Under the pieces are notes generated by a model that saw nothing but the letters and a program-made list of their open reading frames with translations, had not been told where the DNA came from and did not search any database. From JAQBQB01 sp963846925 (lineage in GTDB: Bacteria; Gemmatimonadota; Gemmatimonadetes; Gemmatimonadales; Gemmatimonadaceae), in contig CAWJXW010000017.1 of assembly GCA_963846925.1 (NCBI GenBank), positions 198,783-262,782 on the forward strand: 64,000 nt of DNA, given 5' to 3'. Of the stretch, positions 19,396-31,404 are shown piece by piece. The translations under genes and the position numbers were made by a program. Within the stretch, counting starts at the first letter, position 1. The number at the start of each line of letters is the position of its first letter.

Positions 19396-20678
19396 CCGGA
19401 GAGTTTTTTATCAAACAGAAGCGCGCCGTCCTCCTTGGCATGGTCGCGTCGACGTTGGCGATTGCCGCTTGCAGCGACAATCTCAACGCCGGCAAGTCAT
19501 GCCCCCTGCTCTGCCCAGAGCAGGCGATCACCCTGCAGGACACGATCATCGACGCAGTTTTCGCCGACACGACCGTTCTCGGCATCCCGTCGATCGGCAA
19601 CGAAGTCTTTCTCATGCTCTCGTCGCACGGCGATACGCTCGACAGCCGAGCGATCATCCGCTACGACACGATCACGCAAACTTTCACCGGCGCCGCCTCG
19701 ACCGACAGCACGATCACCGAGGTCGACAGCGCCGAGCTGGTCATGCCGATCGCGGCCCAGGACACGGCGCGGCGTCCAACCGCTCCGGTCACGATCGAGG
19801 CGTACGACGTGGACACGGCGGCGACCGACACGGTGGCGTCGATCCTCGCGACGCTCTTCCGGCCGGACCGGTTTCTCGGCAGCAAGACGTTCGCGCCGGA
19901 ATCGATCACCGACACGCTGCGCATTCCGATCTCCACCGACACGGTGCTCGACCGCATCAAGAACGGAAAGAAGCTGCGAGTCGGACTCCGTCTGGTCGCG
20001 CGACCGGGCTACGACATTCGCGTCGGGGCCTCGAACGGCGGGCAGTCGGTCGCGCTGCGCATCAAGGCGTCCAAGGACACGGCGGCCTCGCCCGTGCTCG
20101 TGACGCCGATCTCGACGACGCCGACGGACCAGCTGTTCCTCTCTGGACCGCTGTCGGACTTCAGCATCCTCGTGAAGGGCGCGACGCCGATCAACCCGAT
20201 GCTGCTCAGCGTCGGCGGGCCGCCGCCTCGCCGGGCCTTCCTCAGGTTCAACATCCCATCGCGGATCATCGACTCGACGACCATCGTGCGCGCGTCGCTG
20301 CTGGTCACGCAATCGCCGAATCGTTTCGTCGACGCCAAAGACTCGATCAAGGTCTATCCCGTCGCGGTGTTGTCCACGCCGGCCGTCACCGACGTGACGT
20401 CGCTGCTGCAATTCGTGGGGAACGCCGGCGAGTTCAATCTCGACTCGCTCTTCATCGCTCCGGGCGACAGCGGGGTGAAGTCGTTCGAGATCGTCGGGCT
20501 CACGCGCCTCTGGAAGAACCAGCCGGCGACGGTTGCACAGCGAGCGGTGGCACTGCTGGCCGGCACCGAGGGGCAGCGTCCCGCGCAAATCGATTTCTTC
20601 TCGAGCCGCGCGCCGGCCGCATTGCGACCGCGACTCCGCATCACGTTCGTACCGGCGATCAACTACGGGCTGCCGTAA
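19392..20678 (+). CDS. predicted lipoprotein with DNRLRE-like beta domains
   Basis: The 428-residue product starts at an ATG overlapping the cdd stop. It has a basic N-terminus, a hydrophobic core and a lipobox (TLAIAAC, Cys at about residue 27). Two halves each carry the DNRLRE/CBM96-like pattern in which a short strand with R-F/Y is followed by a strand ending in A-x-L: AIIRYD...VDSAELVM and RRAFLRFNIPSRII...VRASLLVT. These domains are beta-sandwiches of surface proteins. The true role is unknown. It is followed with no gap by an outer-membrane barrel gene, suggesting that the two act together at the outer membrane. Confidence 0.65.
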   Translation: MTGEFFIKQKRAVLLGMVASTLAIAACSDNLNAGKSCPLLCPEQAITLQDTIIDAVFADTTVLGIPSIGNEVFLMLSSHGDTLDSRAIIRYDTITQTFTGAASTDSTITEVDSAELVMPIAAQDTARRPTAPVTIEAYDVDTAATDTVASILATLFRPDRFLGSKTFAPESITDTLRIPISTDTVLDRIKNGKKLRVGLRLVARPGYDIRVGASNGGQSVALRIKASKDTAASPVLVTPISTTPTDQLFLSGPLSDFSILVKGATPINPMLLSVGGPPPRRAFLRFNIPSRIIDSTTIVRASLLVTQSPNRFVDAKDSIKVYPVAVLSTPAVTDVTSLLQFVGNAGEFNLDSLFIAPGDSGVKSFEIVGLTRLWKNQPATVAQRAVALLAGTEGQRPAQIDFFSSRAPAALRPRLRITFVPAINYGLP

Positions 20679-21842
20679 ATGACACGACTCCGTCCTCGCT
20701 CGACCACTCTCTGGCGCGGGGCCATCGGCGCGCTGATCGGCACTGCCGGTCTCGCGCCGCGGGCCTCCGCTCAGGCCAGCCTGAGCCTGCAAGGCTTCGG
20801 CTTTCCGGCCGGCCAGATGAGCACGCGCACGCTCGGCGCGGGCGGATCGTTGGCGGAAATCGACCCGCTGACGCCGGTGAACCCGGCGAGCGTCGCGTTG
20901 CTGCTCACGCGAATGATCTATTTCCAGGCGGAGCCGGAGTTTCGGACTGTCCATACGCCCAGCGGCACGGACAACACCACGACGCCGCGCTATCCGAACG
21001 TGTTCGGGGCGATTCCGGTGGCGAGCGGTCTGGTCTTGAGCCTCGGTTCGTCGAGCCTGCTCGATCGAACCGGCACGACGACGTTCGCCTCGCCGCAGAT
21101 CCTCTCGGGCACCGACACGGTGCTGATGACGACGAAGCTCGCCATCCAGGGCGCGATGAACGACGTACGGTTCGCCGCGGGCTGGTCGCCCGCGACCTGG
21201 TTCCGCTTCGGGCTCGGCCTTCACGCCATCACCGGGCACAATCTCGTGACGCTGACGCAGTCGTTCGACGACACGTTGGCATTCGCGCTGGCGCGCCAGC
21301 AGCGCATTCTCAGCTTCAGCGGGACGGCGGCGTCGGTCGGAGCGCAGTTCCTGGCCAAGGACGTGACCTTTGCCGCGTCGGCGCGGCAGGGCGGCACGCT
21401 GTCGATGTCGGCCGGCGATACGATCCTGACGCACGCGCGTGTCCCGAATCAGTTTGGCGCGTCGGTCACGTACACCGGGATCGCCAATTCCTTCATCTCC
21501 GCGCGGACGTCGCACGACAACTGGTCGGTGCTCGGAAGCCTCGGGAATCCGGGTCTGCAGGGCGTCGACGGCTGGGACACGAGCGTCGGGGCCGACATCG
21601 CCGGGCCCAAGCTGGGGTCGCGGCCGCTCTTCTTGCGGGCCGGATTCCGCGATCGCACGCTTCCGTTCACCGCCAATGCCACCACGGTCACCGAAAAGAG
21701 CGTGAGCGCCGGTCTCGGCACGTTGTTCGCGAGCGGGCGCGTGTTGAGCGATCTTGCGGTGATCCATGCGAGCCGGAGCGCGGACGTGAACGCGTCGGAG
21801 AGCGCGTGGACGATCAGCATCGGTCTCAGCATCCGCCCATGA
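20679..21842 (+). CDS. predicted outer-membrane beta-barrel protein (FadL/PorV-like)
   Basis: The ATG directly follows the upstream stop. The 387-residue product has a signal peptide (about residues 1-28, ending ASA) and then an N-terminal stretch GQMSTRTLGAGGSLAEIDPLTPVNPAS. The early NPAS/NPAA motif is common in FadL/PorV/UPF0164-type barrels. Alternating strands fill the rest, ending in ISIGLSIRP. No catalytic motif is seen. Together with the lipoprotein upstream it probably forms a surface complex; the cargo is unknown. A PorV-like role in type 9 secretion is a speculation only. Confidence 0.6.
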   Translation: MTRLRPRSTTLWRGAIGALIGTAGLAPRASAQASLSLQGFGFPAGQMSTRTLGAGGSLAEIDPLTPVNPASVALLLTRMIYFQAEPEFRTVHTPSGTDNTTTPRYPNVFGAIPVASGLVLSLGSSSLLDRTGTTTFASPQILSGTDTVLMTTKLAIQGAMNDVRFAAGWSPATWFRFGLGLHAITGHNLVTLTQSFDDTLAFALARQQRILSFSGTAASVGAQFLAKDVTFAASARQGGTLSMSAGDTILTHARVPNQFGASVTYTGIANSFISARTSHDNWSVLGSLGNPGLQGVDGWDTSVGADIAGPKLGSRPLFLRAGFRDRTLPFTANATTVTEKSVSAGLGTLFASGRVLSDLAVIHASRSADVNASESAWTISIGLSIRP

Positions 21843-21849
21843 TCCGAAC

Positions 21850-23052
21850 GTGGAGAACAACAGCCCGCCCGCGAACGCCCCGCTGATTCTCGTCGCCGAC
21901 GATGTGGCGGCGAACGTGGAGTTGTTGTTCGACCAACTCCACGTGTTGGGATTTCGCGCGCTCGCGGCGACCGACGGCCCGTCGGCGCTGGCGATGTGCT
22001 TCGAGCGGCGGCCGGACCTGTGCATCCTCGACGTGTCGATGCCGGCCGGCGACCTCGGCGTGGACGACCGGTCCACCGGGTTCGAGGTCTGCCGTCGGAT
22101 CAAGCGCGATCCGCGCACGAAGAGCATGCCGGTCATCTTCGTGACGGCGCTCAACGACACGACGGATCGCGTGAAGGCGATCGAGGCGGGAGGCGACGAC
22201 TTCCTCACCAAGCCGCACAACCGCCTGGTGCTCGGCGCGCGCGTTCGCAGCCTGCTCAAGCTCAAGGCCACGACGGACTCGCTCGAGGACGCGCTGCGCA
22301 AGCTGCGCGAGGTCGAGAAGATGCGCGACGATCTGATGAAGATGATCGTCCACGACCTCAAGACGCCGCTCACGTCGGTCCTCGCCACGCTCGAGATGAT
22401 GATCGACGGCGACTTCGGCGAGCTGCAAGACCGGCAGCGCCAGATGCTCACCGACGCGGAGGGGAAGGCCGAAGATCTGCTCGCGTTGATCGGCGACCTG
22501 CTCGAGGTCTCGCGCATCGAAGAGGCGACGATGTCGCTCGACCTTCAGCCGATCGCCCCGGCCGCGCTGCTCAACGAAATCGTGCACGAGTGGAACATCC
22601 GTTTCCAGCAGGAGGGCGCGACCGCCGCGATCGACTCGAGCGACGACGCGCCGGTGTTCGAGGCCGACAAGGCGCTTCTCAAGCGCGTCCTGGGCAATCT
22701 CGTGCAGAATGCGCTCACCCACTCGGCCAGCGCGATCAAGCTGCATCTGTCCGCGCGCCGCGACGGCGACGGGATTCTCTTCACGGTCGCCGACAACGGC
22801 CCGGGGATCCCGCCGGAGTATCACGAAGTGATCTTCCGCAAGTTCGAACGCGTGAAGACTCAGAACGTGCCGAGCACGCGCAGCTCGGGACTCGGCCTGG
22901 CGTTCTGCAAGCTCGTGGTCGATGCGCACGGCGGAAAGATCTGGGTGCAGAGCGCAGGCGAAGGGCAGGGGAGCGCGTTTCACTTCTCGTTGCCGGCCAA
23001 ACCCGCGCACCGCGAGGTGCGCGTGACGATGGCCGGAGCGGTGCCGGTGTGA
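21850..23052 (+). CDS. hybrid receiver-histidine kinase (soluble)
   Basis: The 400-residue product has no membrane helix. An N-terminal receiver domain has the acidic pair near residue 17, phosphoacceptor Asp61 in ILDVSMPA, Thr99 and Lys121. The loop after Asp61 holds about nine extra residues (AGDLGVDDRST) before GFEVCRRI, longer than usual. A coiled-coil linker follows, then HisKA with His168 (IVHDLKTPLTSV) and HATPase_c with NLVQNALTHS, DNGPGIP and SSGLGLAFCKLVVDAHGG. The receiver-first order suggests a kinase controlled by upstream phosphotransfer. It starts 7 bases after the barrel gene and overlaps mtaB. Confidence 0.85.
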   Translation: MENNSPPANAPLILVADDVAANVELLFDQLHVLGFRALAATDGPSALAMCFERRPDLCILDVSMPAGDLGVDDRSTGFEVCRRIKRDPRTKSMPVIFVTALNDTTDRVKAIEAGGDDFLTKPHNRLVLGARVRSLLKLKATTDSLEDALRKLREVEKMRDDLMKMIVHDLKTPLTSVLATLEMMIDGDFGELQDRQRQMLTDAEGKAEDLLALIGDLLEVSRIEEATMSLDLQPIAPAALLNEIVHEWNIRFQQEGATAAIDSSDDAPVFEADKALLKRVLGNLVQNALTHSASAIKLHLSARRDGDGILFTVADNGPGIPPEYHEVIFRKFERVKTQNVPSTRSSGLGLAFCKLVVDAHGGKIWVQSAGEGQGSAFHFSLPAKPAHREVRVTMAGAVPV

Positions 23053-24325
23053 AGGTCTACCTGCGCACCTTCGGGTGCCGCGCGAACCACTACGACAGCG
23101 AAGCGGTTCGGTCGATGGTCGAGGCAAACGGCCACGCGATCGTGTCCCGCGCCGCGGACGCGGACGTCGCCGTGTTCAACAGCTGCGCGGTGACCTCCGA
23201 GGCGGAAGCCGAGCTCCGAAAGGTCGTGCGGCGGAGCGCGCGCGAACGCGCGGGGCTGCGAAGCGTCGTGATGGGGTGCGCGGCGGCGCTCGACGATACG
23301 CGTCCGGCGACGTCGCGGATCGCCTCCCTGCCGAGCGTGGAAAGCGTCGTGGGCGGAGCCGATCTCGACGCGATCGCGGGCGTGTTGGGACTCGCGCAGC
23401 GTCCGCTCGCCGCGCGAACGAGCGCGCAGGCCGGGACGCGCGCGCTGTTGCGGATCCAGGACGGCTGCGACGAGCACTGCACCTTCTGCGCGACGACGCT
23501 CGCGCGCGGCGCGAACCGCAGCCGGTCGATCGACGAACTCGTACGCGAGGCGACAATGCTCGCCGACCGACATCCGGAGATCGTCATCACCGGGATCCAC
23601 ATCGGCACCTACGGCGCCGACCGCGGGTCGTCGCTCGGTGAGTTGATGGAGCGGCTCGTGGCGGACGTACCCGTCGTGCGCTTCCGGCTTTCGTCGATCG
23701 AAGCCACCGAGTTGGACGATCGGTTGGTCGCGTTGCTCGCCGGCGCGCCGGAGCGGCTGACGCCGCACGTGCACGCGCCGCTGCAGTCAGGGTCGGATCG
23801 CGTGCTCAAGCGAATGGGCCGGCACTGGTACACGCGTGCGTCGTACGCCGCGTCGATCGAGGTTCTGGCGAGCCGCATGCCGATCCTTGGACTCGGCGCG
23901 GACGTCATCGCCGGGTTCCCGGGTGAGACCGCCGAAGATCATGCGTCCACGATGCGCACGATCGACGAGTTGCCGTTCACGTACTTGCACGTGTTTCCGT
24001 ATTCGGCGCGGCCGGGCACCGCGGCGGACCGGCTTCGTGACCGCGTGCATCCGGCGGCGATCACTGAACGCGGCGGCGGAGTTGCGCGACCTCGGACGTC
24101 GAAAGGCGGCGACGTATGCCGCGGCACGAGCCGGTGGGGTCGCGGACGTCGTCGTCGTCAGCGGCGGCGCCGAACGCAAAGGGGTGACCGGCGACTATCT
24201 CGACGTGCGAATTGCCGATCCCTCGTTCGCGCGTCGGCGATCGCTTCGTCGCGCGCCTTCTCGCAAACGGCGACTCGCTGTGCGCGGTCCCGGCGCCGGA
24301 AGCGGGGAGCGCACGCTGTGAGTAA
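23049..24325 (+). CDS. mtaB: MtaB-type tRNA methylthiotransferase, two frame breaks
   Basis: Radical-SAM methylthiotransferase, probably making ms2t6A37 in tRNAs for ANN codons. The UPF0004 N-terminal domain has YLRTFGCRANHYDSEAV. The radical-SAM cluster CDEHCTFC sits in IQDGCDEHCTFCATTLARG, and ITGIHIGTYG, HAPLQSGSDRVLKRM and GFPGETAEDH follow. From about 24065 the frame shifts (AAELRDLGRRKAATYA, then VTGDYLDVRIADPS). It shifts again near 24230 to VGDRFVARLLANGDSL, ending at TAA 24325. The tail would be the TRAM domain. MtaB is favoured over RimO or MiaB by FGCRAN and because true miaB follows 12 bases later. Confidence 0.82.
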
Positions 24326-24337
24326 ATTCTTCTGGCT

Positions 24338-25678
24338 ATGACGCAGCAGCGCCCCACCGTATACGTCGAGACCTACGGCTGCCAGATGAACGTGAGCGAC
24401 TCCGAGCTGATGCTCGGAAAGCTCGCGGCGCACGGCTACGAGGCGGTGGACCGGCCCGACGGCGCGGACGTCATTCTCGTCAACACGTGCGCGATCCGCG
24501 ACCACGCCGAGCAGCGTGTGATTGGCCGGCTCGGCGAGCTCCGGCGCAACATGAAGCCGGGGTCGATCGTCGGCGTGACCGGCTGCATGGCGCAGCGGCT
24601 GGGACCTCAGCTGCTCACCAAGGCCAAGCACGTCAGCATCGTGATCGGGCCCGACGGCTATCGAGCCCTCCCCGATCTGATCGACCGCGCGCGCGCGGGC
24701 GAGCGCACGATCGCGACGACGTTCGACCTCGAGGAGCACTACGAGGATTTTCAGCCGCGCCGCTTCGACAAGGTGAAGGCCTGGATCCCCGTGCAGCGGG
24801 GCTGCGACTATCGGTGCACGTACTGCATCGTGCCGACGACGCGCGGTGCGGAGCGAAGCCGCGGCCTGGCGGACGTGGTGCGCGAAGTGGAGTCCGTCGT
24901 CGCGGAGGGCATGACGGAAGTCGTCCTGCTCGGCCAGACGGTGAACTCCTATCACGACGGCGAGTTCGATTTTGCCGACCTGCTTCGCGCGGTCGGCGCC
25001 GTCGACGGTGTGCGTCGGATCCGCTTCACCAGCCCCCATCCGAACGACTTCTCGGATCGCGTCATCGCGGCCGTCGCCGAGGTGGACGCGGTGTGCGAGC
25101 ACGTTCATCTGCCGATGCAGTCGGGATCGACGCGGGTGCTCAAGCGCATGCTGCGCCGATACACGCGCGAGGGGTACCTCGACTGCGTGGCGAAGCTGCG
25201 CGCCGCCGTACCGGGACTCTCGCTCACGACCGACGTGATCGTCGGCTTTCCGGGCGAGACCGACGAGGATTTCGAGGAGACGCTCGAGGTCGTCCGGGAA
25301 GTCGGCTTCGCCGACGGGTTCACGTTCAAGTTCTCGCCGCGCGACGGAACGCCGGCGACGCGAATGCCCGCCGAGTTGACGGTGAGCGACGAGCTGGCGA
25401 GCGAACGGCTGGCGCGGCTCGTCGCGACGATCCGCGGCAGCGCGCGCGCGACGAACATGACGCAGCTCGGCCGTCGGTACGAAGTGCTCATCGAGCGCCA
25501 GGCGCGTCGCGGCGACGACGTGCTCATGGCGCGCACGCGCGACTTCAAGACGGTGATGGTGCCTGGAGACGCGAGCATGCTGGGCTCCTACGTGACCGTG
25601 GAGCTCACGGGGACGACGGGGTCGACGTTCACGGGGCAAATCGTCGCCGAGCGGAAGCCGCTGCCCCTCGCGGTCTGA
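24338..25678 (+). CDS. miaB: tRNA-2-methylthio-N6-dimethylallyladenosine synthase MiaB
   Basis: Radical-SAM methylthiotransferase that converts i6A37 to ms2i6A37. The 446-residue product has the UPF0004 domain starting YVETYGCQMNVSDSELM, with three Cys for the auxiliary cluster. The radical-SAM motif CDYRCTYC is in QRGCDYRCTYCIVPTTRG, followed by LLGQTVNSY, the HLPMQSGSTRVLKRM segment and GFPGETDEDFEETL. A C-terminal TRAM domain covers about residues 378-441. All motifs are intact. It pairs with mtaB, so the two tRNA-37 methylthiolation enzymes are adjacent. Confidence 0.96.
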   Translation: MTQQRPTVYVETYGCQMNVSDSELMLGKLAAHGYEAVDRPDGADVILVNTCAIRDHAEQRVIGRLGELRRNMKPGSIVGVTGCMAQRLGPQLLTKAKHVSIVIGPDGYRALPDLIDRARAGERTIATTFDLEEHYEDFQPRRFDKVKAWIPVQRGCDYRCTYCIVPTTRGAERSRGLADVVREVESVVAEGMTEVVLLGQTVNSYHDGEFDFADLLRAVGAVDGVRRIRFTSPHPNDFSDRVIAAVAEVDAVCEHVHLPMQSGSTRVLKRMLRRYTREGYLDCVAKLRAAVPGLSLTTDVIVGFPGETDEDFEETLEVVREVGFADGFTFKFSPRDGTPATRMPAELTVSDELASERLARLVATIRGSARATNMTQLGRRYEVLIERQARRGDDVLMARTRDFKTVMVPGDASMLGSYVTVELTGTTGSTFTGQIVAERKPLPLAV

Positions 25679-25740
25679 CCGCTACCCCTGCGCTGGTTTG
25701 CGCCGGGTTGCGATGAGCCGATGAGTGACGTTGGCCGCGG

Positions 25741-28002
25741 GTGCGCGACATTGGGCGCGTGCCGCTCATCGTGCTTTCGCTCGCGTGCTACCTCGCCGGC
25801 CTGCTCACCGGATTCGCGGGGCCGTCTGGCTCGCTGATCGCGACGCTCGGCGTCGCGGCGGTCGCTGGAGCGATCGGGTGGCGGCGTGGACCCGTCATCG
25901 GGTCGACGTTCGCGCTGCTCGTCGCGGCCGGCTTCGGCATCGCTCGCGCGACGACCACAGCGTCCCTGTCGTGCGCGGCGTCGACGCCGCACCGCGCGAC
26001 GCTCACGGTGGTCGTCGAGGACAGCGTCGGGCCGGGCGGGTACGTGGCGGGCGATGCCGGCGTATGCGGGCGCGTGTGGCTCTCGGTCGAGACGGGGCGA
26101 GCGCCCGCCGGCGCTCGCGTCATCGCGGCCGGCGACGTCGCTCGCACGCAGCGCGGCGTGCTGATCGATCACGCGAGCATCACGCTCTCGCGCGGGCCGC
26201 CGCTGCTCGTTCGGTGGCGACAGGCGGCCGGTCGCGCGATCGACCGAACCTTCGGCGGCGACGCGCCGCTCGTGCGCGCGCTGCTCATCGCGGACCGGAG
26301 CGAGCTCGCCCCCGAGGTGCGAGACCGCTTTGCCGCCGCCGGGCTGGCGCACATTCTCGCCATCGCCGGACTGCACGTCGGCATCATCGCGCTTGCCATA
26401 GAAATCGCGTTGCAGCTCGCCGGCGTGCCCCGTTCGCGGGCCAACATTCTCACGATCGCCGCCGTCGTGGTCTACGTGGCTGTCATCGGCGCGCCGATCC
26501 CGGCAGTCCGCGCGGCGATCATGCTCAATGCGTTTCTCGCCAGCCGTCTCGCGCAGCGGCCGACGTCGCGCTGGGCGATCGTCGCGCTGGGCGCGGCGCA
26601 GCCGCTCGTCGACCCGCGAGTCGTGCTCGACGCCGGCTACCAGCTCAGCGTCGTCGGGGTCACGTCGATGATCGCCGCGGGGCGCGTTGCGCGACGAATC
26701 GGCGTACACCGCCTTCCGTCGCTCGCGCGCGCTCCGGCGCTGATCCTCGTCGGTACGACCGTCGCGACGATCGGCTCGGCGCCGATCGTCGCGTGGGTGT
26801 TCGGCCGGATCAGCCTTGCCGCGCCCCTCACCAATCTCGTCGCGACGCCGCTCCTCGAGCTCGCACAGCCCATGCTGTTCGTCGGCATGCTGCTCGCGCC
26901 GATCCATCCGCTCGCGACGCTGCTCGCCGACGCGGCGCATCCGCTGCTCGGAAGTCTCGATCGCGTCGCGACGGTCGCCGCCGCGACGCCGGGCGCGTCA
27001 GTTCTCGTCGCGCCCACTCCGGCTTGCGCCGCGATCGCCGCCGTGTTGTCGGCGGCGTTCATCGTCGCCTGCGCGTCACGCGACTGGCGCGCGCCGGCGA
27101 CCCTCTCGGCCGTCGCCGCCGTGATGCTCGTCTGGCTGCCGGTCGCGTCGTCGCGCGTCGCCGCGAGCACGGACGGCGAGCTCGAGCTGCACATGATCGA
27201 CGTCGGCCAGGGCGACGCGATCGCGCTGCGCACGCCCCACGGCCACTGGATTCTCGTCGACGCGGGACGCGGGTGGCGCGGCGGCGACGCGGGACGTCAG
27301 ACCGTCGTGCCGTACATCGGCCGCCGGGGCGGTCCGCTCGATCTGTTCGTGCTGTCGCACCCGCACACGGATCACGTCGGCGGTGCGGCGACCGTCCTCG
27401 ACGCGCTTCACCCCGCCACCTACGTCGACGCCGGCTTTCCCGGGGCGGCCGAGTCGTATCGTGCGTCGCTCGACGCGGCGAAGCGCGACCACGTGCGATG
27501 GGTGCGGGCGCACCCCGGCGACGAGATGGCGGTCGACGGTGTCGCGCTCGAGTTTCTGGCGCCCGACTCGGCGTGGACCGCGTCGCTCGTGGATCCCAAT
27601 CTCGCGAGCGTGATCGTGCTCGTTCGCTACGGTGAGATTCGCATGCTGCTCATGGGGGACGCCGAGCAGCCGGAGGAGGAGTGGCTCCTCGCGAACGAGC
27701 GCGAAGAGTTGCACGCCGACCTTCTGAAGGTCGGCCACCACGGAAGCAAGACGAGCAGCAGCGAGCGCTTCCTCGACGCGGTCGCGCCGCGACTGGCGCT
27801 CGTGTCCGTGGGCGCGGGGAATTCGTATCACCTGCCGACGCCGGCGATCATGGAGCGTCTGGCGTCGCACGGGGCGCAAGTCTTGCGCACCGACCGGCTC
27901 GGGACCATCGTCGCGCGCACGGATGGACACCGGCTGACCATCGACGCCGCGGGAGATACATGGGTATTGCCGCCGCGCTCCGTCGGGCCGCGCGAGCCGT
28001 AG
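25741..28002 (+). CDS. comEC: ComEC/Rec2-family DNA internalisation protein
   Basis: Inner-membrane channel for DNA uptake in natural transformation. The 753-residue product has N-terminal hydrophobic segments and a DUF4131-like region. The Competence domain has LAHILAIAGLHVGIIALAIE at about residue 205 and a series of helices. A C-terminal metallo-beta-lactamase domain has MIDVGQGDAIALRT, LSHPHTDHVGG (HxHxDH) and VGHHGSKTSSS. GTG 25741 is the longest start in this frame; a TGA upstream separates miaB. No other competence genes are in the window. The last 43 bases overlap a small downstream gene in another frame. Confidence 0.92.
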   Translation: MRDIGRVPLIVLSLACYLAGLLTGFAGPSGSLIATLGVAAVAGAIGWRRGPVIGSTFALLVAAGFGIARATTTASLSCAASTPHRATLTVVVEDSVGPGGYVAGDAGVCGRVWLSVETGRAPAGARVIAAGDVARTQRGVLIDHASITLSRGPPLLVRWRQAAGRAIDRTFGGDAPLVRALLIADRSELAPEVRDRFAAAGLAHILAIAGLHVGIIALAIEIALQLAGVPRSRANILTIAAVVVYVAVIGAPIPAVRAAIMLNAFLASRLAQRPTSRWAIVALGAAQPLVDPRVVLDAGYQLSVVGVTSMIAAGRVARRIGVHRLPSLARAPALILVGTTVATIGSAPIVAWVFGRISLAAPLTNLVATPLLELAQPMLFVGMLLAPIHPLATLLADAAHPLLGSLDRVATVAAATPGASVLVAPTPACAAIAAVLSAAFIVACASRDWRAPATLSAVAAVMLVWLPVASSRVAASTDGELELHMIDVGQGDAIALRTPHGHWILVDAGRGWRGGDAGRQTVVPYIGRRGGPLDLFVLSHPHTDHVGGAATVLDALHPATYVDAGFPGAAESYRASLDAAKRDHVRWVRAHPGDEMAVDGVALEFLAPDSAWTASLVDPNLASVIVLVRYGEIRMLLMGDAEQPEEEWLLANEREELHADLLKVGHHGSKTSSSERFLDAVAPRLALVSVGAGNSYHLPTPAIMERLASHGAQVLRTDRLGTIVARTDGHRLTIDAAGDTWVLPPRSVGPREP

Positions 28003-28346
28003 TCGGACATCCGATCGAGCTGTCGCCCGCCTTACTCGCGCGCTATCCCGAACTGCGAACGGCGCGCTGGCGCAGCGGCGGGCTGCCGCCGCGCGTCGGC
28101 GGATGGTGTCTGGGCCGGGCGTCTGTGTCGGCGATCACCCTCTGGCGCACCATTTGGCTGGCGCACCCGAGCCGCGCGTCAGCAGAATTGCTCTTGCATG
28201 AAATCCGGCACGTTGCCCAGTTTGAGTCCGACCGGACGTTCGCGGTTCGGTATCTATGGGAGTCGGTGCGACGCGGATATCACGGAAACAGGTATGAAGT
28301 CGACGCGCGGGAGTACGCCGCCGCGCGACTAACCTCGGACAGGTGA
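27960..28346 (+). CDS. small HExxH putative metallopeptidase-like protein
   Basis: Not a named family. The 128-residue product starts at an ATG inside the 3' end of comEC, with a 43-base overlap. It carries a zincin motif HEIRH at residues 80-84 (context LLLHEIRHVAQF). About 27 residues later comes GNRYEVDAREYAA, which fits the third-ligand helix seen in DUF4157-like minimal peptidases. No signal peptide or membrane helix is clear. Whether it cleaves peptides is unknown. The overlap with comEC suggests coupled translation. Seven bases later the fbp GTG follows. Confidence 0.7.
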   Translation: MGIAAALRRAARAVVGHPIELSPALLARYPELRTARWRSGGLPPRVGGWCLGRASVSAITLWRTIWLAHPSRASAELLLHEIRHVAQFESDRTFAVRYLWESVRRGYHGNRYEVDAREYAAARLTSDR

Positions 28347-28352
28347 GGCAGC

Positions 28353-29382
<1,030 letters not shown>

Positions 29383-29607
29383 GATTTCCGCTCTGGTTCC
29401 GAGTGGACTCGTCGATCGTATCGCGTGGGTGGCTGTACGAATTGGTAACTGCACGATTTCGCTGAAGAGGGCGGATTTCGCGGAGAAGGGCAACTTCTTA
29501 AGGATGTTTTTTCTCAGCGTTGCTTCCGGCGCGGCTCGCGAATGTACCAAGCCGGCTCCGACGCACAGAGCGCGTCCGATGCCCGTGGAGGATTATCTTC
29601 CGGGCGC

Positions 29608-31216
<1,609 letters not shown>

Positions 31217-31219
31217 TGA

Positions 31220-31340
31220 GGTGGACCGCGTAGACCGGTAGACCGGAACTGCTCCGAAGACGTCTGAAGTCAGACTTCTGACTTCAGACCTCCGATTTCT
31301 CGCGGTCCACCGGTCAACCCGTCTACCTGTCCACCCGTCC
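31220..31340. repeat. composite GGTCCACC-family intergenic repeat, site A
   Basis: Left arm GGTGGACCGCGTAGACCGG (31220 on) and right arm cGGTCCACCGGTCAACCCGTCTACCTGTCCACC (31303-31336, cited in part) are imperfect inverted copies. They flank a perfect hairpin at 31262-31289. The same octamer occurs at 52374-52440 and 61257-61296. Nothing else is seen between the mutase gene and the FmdB-like gene. Confidence 0.6.
31262..31289. repeat. perfect 13-bp inverted repeat
   Basis: GTCTGAAGTCAGA (31262-31274), two bases CT, then TCTGACTTCAGAC (31277-31289). The arms are perfectly complementary. No T-run follows, so it is not a standard intrinsic terminator for the mutase gene, though it could act as an RNA stabiliser or as the core of a REP-like element. 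Confidence 0.7.
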
Positions 31341-31404
31341 TTGAACTCCCCTCCCAAACCTCATTAACTTTCGATCTCGCCCGCGTCGCCTAAGTCTCAG
31401 CTAA

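Noticed and set aside
19497..22517. Very long minus-strand open frame (about 1000 codons)
   Set aside because: It is the antisense shadow of the cdd-downstream genes in high-GC DNA, is Arg-rich and has no domain.
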